A stretch of 64,000 nucleotides of DNA from Natrinema altunense (GTDB taxonomy: Archaea > Halobacteriota > Halobacteria > Halobacteriales > Natrialbaceae): positions 62,001-126,000 of the forward strand of contig NZ_JNCS01000004.1 in the NCBI RefSeq assembly GCF_000731985.1. The letters are read 5' to 3'. How positions within the stretch are numbered: position 1 is the stretch's first letter; every line of letters begins with the position of its first letter. This document shows, piece by piece, positions 27,784 to 34,067 of the stretch. The notes beneath the pieces are model-generated. The model was not told the origin of the DNA, ran no database searches, and was given only the letters and a program-made list of their open reading frames with translations. The translations under genes and the position numbers were made by a program.

Positions 27784-29718
27784 TCAGATGTGACCGATAA
27801 CCATCGTCTTCACGCCGAGGAAGATATCGAGGTTGCCGACGACATAGGCGTACACCGGGTACTCGCCAGTAGGGAGTTCGGACGTATCGACGACGAACGA
27901 AGCAGTTCGCCGTTCGTTCGGGTCGAGTCGGAGCTCGACAGATTTCGGCTCGAACCAATCGGTGCCGCGGATCGCGTCATCGTCCGAGTGGAGCCACGGG
28001 AAGTATGTCGCCCGTAGCGGCACGTCGTGGGGATTCTCGAAAGTTACATCGAACTCCACCTCGCCGACCGATGAGTCGAACAACAACTCTCTGTCTACTG
28101 TCGGGTACGACGTGTCGGTCCCCTCAAAGCGAGGGACATCGAAGATGTTGAGACACCGGGGACACATCCCTCGATCTCTCGTGACACTTCCCCGAATATT
28201 ACGGAACCGTTTCACGAACACCGGCCGACCGCAGTACTCACACGGTTCTTCGGCCTCAAACACGTCGCTCGGGATGGTTCGGTCCGTGTACTCTCCGGAC
28301 AGGAAGCCCGGACCTCGTTCGGTCAGCTTCTCTCGGAGACGGTGTTGGATTCGGTCGATACTGTCGAGTGCAGTCTCGACCCGACGACGAACATCCCGAT
28401 AGGCGTTCATCCGGGAACGTTGCGCCGTGAGATCGTCGGTGAATCCGGCGATCTGATTTTCGAGGTCTTCGAGTTGCCCCTTCGCTTTGCGGTCGAGAAA
28501 CCCGATCTCTCCCAGCCCTCTGCCGTTTTCCACTGCCTGATAGATAGACATGAGCTCGTCGCCGCGATAGGGGGCGTCGTCGACGACGAGCCGCAGGTGG
28601 TCCGTTTGAATCGTTCCCCACGAGTACAAAAGAATACGAACCGTCTCGCCCTCCTCGAACGCCGTGAAGAATAGCGGTGCGTCGGCGTGTTCGTCAGTAA
28701 GGTTCCGTACGTAGTACTTCCCGTCTTGGGCGTCGAATCGGTCTCGGTCGAGCGACACGTCGACGACGTTGCAGTCGATATCGGTCACACTGAGGATGCA
28801 CCGACCGTTCTCGGTCGTGATCGTCGCTTCGTACTGTTGTTCGACCGGCTCGGCGGTCGTGATCTCCGGACGACCGAACACGCAGAATGGGTGAGATTTG
28901 ACGCTCCCTACATGTGCGTTCCGGTTCAGCACCTCACACCGTTCGGCCGCGGTGTACCCGGCCCGCAGTAGCGCGTAGTGAAGTGCCATCTCCTGATTCT
29001 TCCCGTCGTATGGCCGGTAGCCAGCGATCACCGCTCCCGACTCCCGGAGCAGTGACAGGCCGACGTGGACGGGTAGACCTGTTCCCTCCATATTGTTGGC
29101 TGGGACCATCGGGGAGCAGGAGTTGAGAAAGACGTTGTCGAACGACCACTCGTCGGCCATCACCAGCGTTCCCTCGAGCGGGCAGTCCTGTTCACCGTCG
29201 GTAACGCAGTGGGGTTGTGGTCCGTCAAACGACCCCACGTCCATCGTCGTTGGGAATCCACAGAGGTAGCCGTCGGTAAGGAACGAGTGAATCGTCCGCC
29301 CGTTGGTCAGCATCGACAGCGACGAGTACTCCTCAAAACGGTCCTCGATTCGGTCGGCAGTCGCGTCCTCTCGAACCAACACCTCACTGTCGTCGTCGTA
29401 CGTATGGATCGACTGGTTTTCCATCCGCAAGACGATTCCGTGGTCGCAATTGCCTTCGACCTCATACTCGTACAGTTCGCGTGCTTCCTCAACGGTTCGT
29501 CCCGTGATGATTCCGACGTCGCCCTCCGTTTCGAGTGTGTGTTGCTGAATAGCTAGCAACTCCGATTCATCCAGTTCCGCCGCTGGACAAACAAATATAT
29601 TGTCCCGCATAGCCGACAGTTCATCGAGTGTCTCGGCGAGTTTGTCGTCACGGTCGTCAGCAATGTCGGCTGCGAGCGAACGATATTCGGAACGTCTAGT
29701 GTTACAAACCACTGCCAT
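27784..29718 (-). CDS. Caspase/CHAT-like cysteine peptidase with zinc ribbon
   Basis: A 644-residue protein, last gene of the putative five-gene operon. Its N-terminal half resembles caspase-like (CD clan) peptidases: a His in GRTIHSFLTDG (H144) and a Cys at the end of a hydrophobic strand in VFLNSCSP (C201), followed by the segment GAVIAGYRPYDG that follows the catalytic Cys in CHAT and C25-like proteins. A coiled region near residues 470-520 leads to a four-Cys zinc ribbon (CEYCGRP...CPRCLN) and a C-terminal beta-sandwich-like domain (VTFENPHDVPLRATYF). An upstream in-frame ATG (29763) would add a hydrophobic helix, but that stretch uses rare A/T codons and looks intergenic, so 29718 is preferred with low certainty. 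Its role could be peptide maturation, immunity or regulation. Confidence 0.7.
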   Translation of the reverse strand: MAVVCNTRRSEYRSLAADIADDRDDKLAETLDELSAMRDNIFVCPAAELDESELLAIQQHTLETEGDVGIITGRTVEEARELYEYEVEGNCDHGIVLRMENQSIHTYDDDSEVLVREDATADRIEDRFEEYSSLSMLTNGRTIHSFLTDGYLCGFPTTMDVGSFDGPQPHCVTDGEQDCPLEGTLVMADEWSFDNVFLNSCSPMVPANNMEGTGLPVHVGLSLLRESGAVIAGYRPYDGKNQEMALHYALLRAGYTAAERCEVLNRNAHVGSVKSHPFCVFGRPEITTAEPVEQQYEATITTENGRCILSVTDIDCNVVDVSLDRDRFDAQDGKYYVRNLTDEHADAPLFFTAFEEGETVRILLYSWGTIQTDHLRLVVDDAPYRGDELMSIYQAVENGRGLGEIGFLDRKAKGQLEDLENQIAGFTDDLTAQRSRMNAYRDVRRRVETALDSIDRIQHRLREKLTERGPGFLSGEYTDRTIPSDVFEAEEPCEYCGRPVFVKRFRNIRGSVTRDRGMCPRCLNIFDVPRFEGTDTSYPTVDRELLFDSSVGEVEFDVTFENPHDVPLRATYFPWLHSDDDAIRGTDWFEPKSVELRLDPNERRTASFVVDTSELPTGEYPVYAYVVGNLDIFLGVKTMVIGHI

Positions 29719-29795
29719 AATAAAATATAATATTATGGTTAGCAAAAAGAATGTGGTTATCATACAGTCCCCGAATCGACACAAGTAGCCGTCCT

Positions 29796-30806
29796 TCAGA
29801 CCGAAACACCCTCTTCGAGGAGCCGAAAGCTCCCCTCTTCGGAGTCCAGTTCGGCCTCAACGCCGTATGGGAGGGTCAGCTGCGGATCGGTGTGGCTGAC
29901 GTCGACACCGTAGAGGATGGGAAAGTCGTACTCTTCGGTAACCGACAGAATTATTTTTCGGAACCGCTTCGACTCCTCGCTGTCGTACTGTTCGAACCGT
30001 CCAACAACCAGTCCTTCGATCTGCTCGAACAGTCCGGCGTTCCGTAGATCGATAAAGTACGACTCTATCTCACGAAGCGACGACTCCTCCATTGTTTCCT
30101 CTAACACAAGGATACTCCCATTGTGATCCGGCCAGTAGTCCGTCCCGATAACGTGTAATAAGGAGTACGCGTGGCCGCCCAACAGTCGCCCGCGTGCGCT
30201 CCCCTCTCGGAGCCACTCGTATCCGTTATTGTCGTGTAGCTTGCGGCGTCGTTCCAAGTCACGACGCTCGAACCAATCGAGGAACTCGTCGGTCCAAGAT
30301 TCCGACGGTTCGATCGTACCTGCCAACTGTCCCGAGATCGCGTCGAAGAAATGGTCGATCGTGTACTCAAACGGTTTCGGATACTCGCCGAGTTGAGGCA
30401 TCGCCGTTGGACCGTGGAACGTACAGAGTTCGCTCTGGGACAGCAGCGCGTACTCCAACACGGTGAGATCAGAATAGCCAGTCAGTATCGTCGGGTTGAC
30501 AGCGATTTCCTCGTAATCGAGGTGCGGCAAGAGTGCACTCGTCCGGTAGCCCCCAATGGTCGGCACAATTACGTCCACATCTGGGTCACGGAACGCCGCC
30601 ATCAGATCTTCGGCGCGCCGTTCTGCTCGGCGCTCACCCCACGATCCTGACTCACGTGTCGTCTCGTACTCACGTACGTCGAACCCGACCCGTTCGAGGA
30701 ATGTCCGCGCCCGGTCGACCCGATGGTTGGCAACAGACGCCAGCGATGAACTCGGAGACACCAGTGCGACCGTACTTCCCGGCGTTGCTGGACTTGGCTT
30801 TTTCAT
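29796..30806 (-). CDS. MccF-type S66 serine peptidase (microcin C immunity-like)
   Basis: A 336-residue S66-family peptidase. The predicted triad is Ser112 (TGYSDLT), Glu237 (LEET) and His305 (SHTDPQ). The spacings of 125 and 68 residues equal those of E. coli MccF (Ser118, Glu243, His311, from memory), whereas LD-carboxypeptidases LdcA have a shorter first spacing of about 102. MccF cleaves the bond between the aminoacyl group and the nucleotide of processed microcin C and of other aminoacyl-sulfamoyl adenylates, giving immunity. Archaea have no murein, so a peptidoglycan role is unlikely. It lies 64 bases after the ABC permease on the same strand. Confidence 0.88.
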   Translation of the reverse strand: MKKPSPATPGSTVALVSPSSSLASVANHRVDRARTFLERVGFDVREYETTRESGSWGERRAERRAEDLMAAFRDPDVDVIVPTIGGYRTSALLPHLDYEEIAVNPTILTGYSDLTVLEYALLSQSELCTFHGPTAMPQLGEYPKPFEYTIDHFFDAISGQLAGTIEPSESWTDEFLDWFERRDLERRRKLHDNNGYEWLREGSARGRLLGGHAYSLLHVIGTDYWPDHNGSILVLEETMEESSLREIESYFIDLRNAGLFEQIEGLVVGRFEQYDSEESKRFRKIILSVTEEYDFPILYGVDVSHTDPQLTLPYGVEAELDSEEGSFRLLEEGVSV

Positions 30807-30870
30807 ACATCCATAAGTAATATAATATTTGAATTGTATAAAACTTTTTGGTTAGAACGGGAGTGTACCG

Positions 30871-31698
30871 TCACTGAACGTCCGAGCGGGTCGTGATCAA
30901 GAGGAGAAAGATACCAGCGACAGCGAACAGGAAGTCGACGGTGAGGAGGACAAAGAAGGCCTCGAGTGGACTGTTGGCGAGTGGGAGATTGCTGACGACG
31001 TTCCGACCCAGGATAATGGAGCGAGCGACATCGACCCCGTACGTAACGGGGTTGACGAGAGCTACCGGCTGAATCCATTCGGGAAGCGCTTTGATTGGGA
31101 GAAAACTACTGGAGAGAAACAACAGCGGTAACTGGAGGAGATTGGCGACGAGGGTGGTCGACTCTTGGTCCTCGGTGAGCACTGCCAGTGCGTTCGAGAA
31201 GGCTAGATACCAGCCAGAGAACACAACACCGACGCCGACGACGCCGAGTATCCCGAGAACCCCGGTTTCGATCTGTGCGCCGAGTAGGAAACCAATCACG
31301 ACGACGACCGCTATCTGTACGACGATCCGGACGAAGTCGGCAAGGATCTTCCCGAGTAGCATCGCCGACGGCCGCATCGGCGACGCGAGAATCTTCTCGA
31401 ACATGCCGGTCTCTATGTCGTTGACTAAGCCGACACCCGAAGAGACAGCGGAGGCGAGCGCTACTTGCATGACGATAGCTGGCAAGAGGAACGTCTCATA
31501 GCCGATCCCAGGGATAGTGCCGTTCACGGCTGTACCGGCCACGTTACCGAATACTGTCAGGAACAACACGAGGAATACCAGTGGCTGAATAAGCGACACG
31601 GCCAGCACGAATGGGTTACGAATGGCCTTCAGTCCCCAGCGTTTCGTGTTGACTACTACGTCTCCGCCAAACGAGTTCCCGGACAATTCGTCGGTCAC
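30871..31698 (-). CDS. ABC-2 type permease, DrrB-like exporter subunit
   Basis: A 275-residue membrane protein with six hydrophobic segments and the ABC-2 signature around GMFEKILASPMRPSAMLLGK, as in DrrB-type drug exporters. The late segment PEWIQPVALVNPVTYGVDVARS is also typical. Its start overlaps the stop of the ATPase gene (ATGA), so the two form one transporter. In the context of synthetase-like and MccF-like genes, export of a small molecule and producer self-protection is the natural reading. Confidence 0.92.
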   Translation of the reverse strand: MTDELSGNSFGGDVVVNTKRWGLKAIRNPFVLAVSLIQPLVFLVLFLTVFGNVAGTAVNGTIPGIGYETFLLPAIVMQVALASAVSSGVGLVNDIETGMFEKILASPMRPSAMLLGKILADFVRIVVQIAVVVVIGFLLGAQIETGVLGILGVVGVGVVFSGWYLAFSNALAVLTEDQESTTLVANLLQLPLLFLSSSFLPIKALPEWIQPVALVNPVTYGVDVARSIILGRNVVSNLPLANSPLEAFFVLLTVDFLFAVAGIFLLLITTRSDVQ

Positions 31699-32678
31699 GT
31701 CAATCCCTCCCCAGTGACGGTAAGGAACACGTCGTCCAACGTCGGTTCACGAACATCGAATCCCACGACCGAAATGCCAGCTTCGTCGAGTGCGACCAGC
31801 AGCGTCGTTCCGTGTTCCCGAACACTGTTTCCTGTGACGCTGATCCCGTTGTCAGTCTCCTCAATTGCGTTACTATTGAACGGACCGAGATCGCGAGCGA
31901 TCTCCGCAGCTCGTCGTCTCGCGCCCTCATCGCCCGTGAGTTCCACGTCTAGAATCTCCTCGCCGACCCGGCCCTTCAGATCGTTCGGGCTTCCTTTGAT
32001 TATAACAGACCCGTCCTGTACGAGGACCAGTCGATCACATAGCTTGTCGGCCTCTTCGAGGTACTGGGTCGTCAATACGATCGTCGTCCCTTGGTCATTG
32101 ATTCGCCGAAAGTAGTCCCACAGTCGGTCACGAGCTTCTGGGTCAAGACCGGTGGTCGGCTCGTCGAGAAACACTACCGGCGGCTCATGGACCAGCGCCA
32201 TTGCGGCGTCAAGCCGCTTTTGCATTCCGCCGGACAGTTTGTCGGCCGGCTTGTCAGCCACGTCTGCGAGGTCAACCAGCGACAACAGAGTCAAAACCCG
32301 CCGGTCTCGTTCGTCGCGTGAGACACCGTACATTTCGCAGGCGAATCGCACGTTTTCCTCGACAGTGAGCTCTGGATCGACGCTTGTTTCTTGTGCCATA
32401 TAGCCGATCGATTTGCGAACATCGCGGCCGTCGGTCCGTATGTTAAAGCCGTTGACCCGTACCTCGCCGTCACTCGGAGTGAGTAGCGTTGCCAATACTT
32501 TGATCGTTGTTGTCTTGCCTGCGCCGTTCGGTCCAAGGAAGCCGAAAAACTCCCCTTCTCTGACAGTCATGTCGATATCGTCGACTGCTGTCGTCCCATC
32601 TGCGTATGTCACACGGAGCCCCCTCACATCGATTGCCGAGTCCGTTGGCACTCCATCGATCCGTTTTTGCTGCCCCAT
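31695..32678 (-). CDS. ABC transporter ATP-binding protein, DrrA-like
   Basis: A 327-residue ATPase with Walker A GPNGAGKTTT, Q-loop YMAQETSVDPE, signature LSGGMQKRLDAA, Walker B VVFLDEPTTGLDP, and a C-terminal extension of about 90 residues with a final motif LDDVFLTVTG. This full-length DrrA architecture is typical of antibiotic export ATPases. It is 37 bases after the AsnRS-like gene and overlaps the permease gene by four bases. The transporter drives efflux across the cytoplasmic membrane. Confidence 0.94.
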   Translation of the reverse strand: MGQQKRIDGVPTDSAIDVRGLRVTYADGTTAVDDIDMTVREGEFFGFLGPNGAGKTTTIKVLATLLTPSDGEVRVNGFNIRTDGRDVRKSIGYMAQETSVDPELTVEENVRFACEMYGVSRDERDRRVLTLLSLVDLADVADKPADKLSGGMQKRLDAAMALVHEPPVVFLDEPTTGLDPEARDRLWDYFRRINDQGTTIVLTTQYLEEADKLCDRLVLVQDGSVIIKGSPNDLKGRVGEEILDVELTGDEGARRRAAEIARDLGPFNSNAIEETDNGISVTGNSVREHGTTLLVALDEAGISVVGFDVREPTLDDVFLTVTGEGLT

Positions 32679-32715
32679 ATTATTAATAGTAATCTGAAAA
32701 GACGGATAAACTATT

Positions 32716-33843
32716 TTACGGCTTGAGGCCGGTGTGAGTGCGCGGGAAGTGTGCCACAGAGATTATACTCGGCATGTTCAGCAGACCCTGTACAAGCCGC
32801 TCCCACCCGATGCCGAATCCAGAGGTTCGCTCGTAGTCATCAAACTGCCGTGCACGAATGTACGGCTCATAGTCCTCGCGTGGCAGATTAAAGAGTTCTG
32901 CCTTCTCCTCTACGTCTTCAAGATGGGCGACCCGCTCGCCGGTTCCAACCGTCTCTCGGTAGCCCGGCCAGATGAAGTCGGAGTTCTTTGCCACTCGCGG
33001 ACCGTTGGTATCTTTTTCGGCATGGTAGAACGGCACCTCCAACAGTGGATACTCTTGGACAGCGACGATTTTCCCGTCGAAGAGTTCGGTTAGTCGGACT
33101 TCCTCCCAGTCGCCGAAGTGGGCTTCGGTGAACTCCTCGTACTTTTGATCCCCAGTATCTTCGCGGAGCAGCGACAGTGCCTCGTCGAACGATATCCGCC
33201 GAACAGGATCGGCCCTCAGTTCCTCCAGTTCCACTATCTCGTCGTGACCGAGGAACTGTTCGAGATCCGACCGGCCTTCATCGAGCAGTCGGTCGAGAAT
33301 CTTCACGAGAAGTTCCTCAACGATCTCCTCGTTGCGTTCCTGTCCGACCTGACCCTCGTATTCAATGTGGTGGAACTCGGAGAGATGCGTGTTGTCGGCT
33401 TCTTCCTTCCGGAACGAGTTGTAGATCGAGTGAACCTGATCGACCCCTTGCTGAGCGAGCGCGAGTTCGAGGTAGACTTGCGAGGACTCCGAGAGGAACG
33501 CCGTCTTGTCCATATCGAACCACTCCAGCGTAATTGGGCTGGTGTCTTCCGTGTAGTCGATAGTCTCGGAACCGAACACTGCGCCCGGGGAAGAGATGAG
33601 ACGGGTGGTTAGCGGCAACAGAGTGTACTTTGAGCCGAGCTCATGGAAGTAGTCTACCGTCGCTTGGTAGATGTGATGATTGACATTCGTGAGGTACGAC
33701 CAGTGCTCTTGTTCATGAAGTTGATACTGCCGGTCGCCGATTCGCTCGAGGAACCGATCGTCGCCCTGAATGTTTTCTATTGGGTCAAAAACCTTGTTTC
33801 CCTCGTAGTTAATCGTTCCATCTTCGTTCGTCGAATATACCAT
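32716..33843 (-). CDS. Truncated asparaginyl/aspartyl-tRNA synthetase-like enzyme (no anticodon-binding domain)
   Basis: A 375-residue class II synthetase-like catalytic domain. Residues 117-125 (LSESSQVYL) match the AspRS/AsnRS Q-S-P-Q-x-Y segment, residues 141-157 (YNSFRKEEADNTHLSEF) match motif 2 with the ATP-binding Arg, and GFGIGWERL near residue 342 followed by HFPRT matches motif 3. The N-terminal OB-fold that reads the anticodon is absent: the protein starts directly in the catalytic part. Such paralogues include archaeal asparagine synthetase-related AS-AR and, as I recall, AgnA of the agrocin 84 cluster. It could activate Asp/Asn or a similar acid for amide formation. It is the first gene of the minus-strand operon, with a TATA-like box 23-32 bases upstream. 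Confidence 0.88.
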   Translation of the reverse strand: MVYSTNEDGTINYEGNKVFDPIENIQGDDRFLERIGDRQYQLHEQEHWSYLTNVNHHIYQATVDYFHELGSKYTLLPLTTRLISSPGAVFGSETIDYTEDTSPITLEWFDMDKTAFLSESSQVYLELALAQQGVDQVHSIYNSFRKEEADNTHLSEFHHIEYEGQVGQERNEEIVEELLVKILDRLLDEGRSDLEQFLGHDEIVELEELRADPVRRISFDEALSLLREDTGDQKYEEFTEAHFGDWEEVRLTELFDGKIVAVQEYPLLEVPFYHAEKDTNGPRVAKNSDFIWPGYRETVGTGERVAHLEDVEEKAELFNLPREDYEPYIRARQFDDYERTSGFGIGWERLVQGLLNMPSIISVAHFPRTHTGLKP

Positions 33844-34067
33844 GGTTAAATTTTAGTGTTCTATCAATTAAAATCTTTCCCTGCATCTACATATATGTTT
33901 CTTCGGGTCTGTGTACTAATTAGTGGTTTATAGAATTATTAGTGAGTTCGTCTGAAACGCTCGATAGTACACTCGAAACAATACATTTAGTAATTTGGCA
34001 ACCAATATAATTTATATATAATTCTAATTCGAACAGTATTTTAATGAGTAACGTGAAATAAGTCGAT
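33844..34067. promoter_or_regulatory. Divergent A/T-rich promoter region between AsnRS-like and LeuRS2 genes
   Basis: 224 bases with very low GC. On the minus strand GATTTTAATT (33866-33875) lies 23-32 bases before the AsnRS-like ATG at 33843. On the plus strand TTTATATATA (34011-34020) lies 48-57 bases, and TATTTTAATG near 34037 about 22-31 bases, before the LeuRS2 ATG at 34068. A shared control region would let biosynthesis and the spare synthetase respond together. No clear palindromic operator was seen. Confidence 0.55.

Noticed and set aside
29719-29784. N-terminal membrane helix for the caspase-like protein from upstream starts
   Set aside because: The added segment is encoded by rare A/T codons in what looks like spacer DNA; the start at 29718 is more plausible, though not certain.
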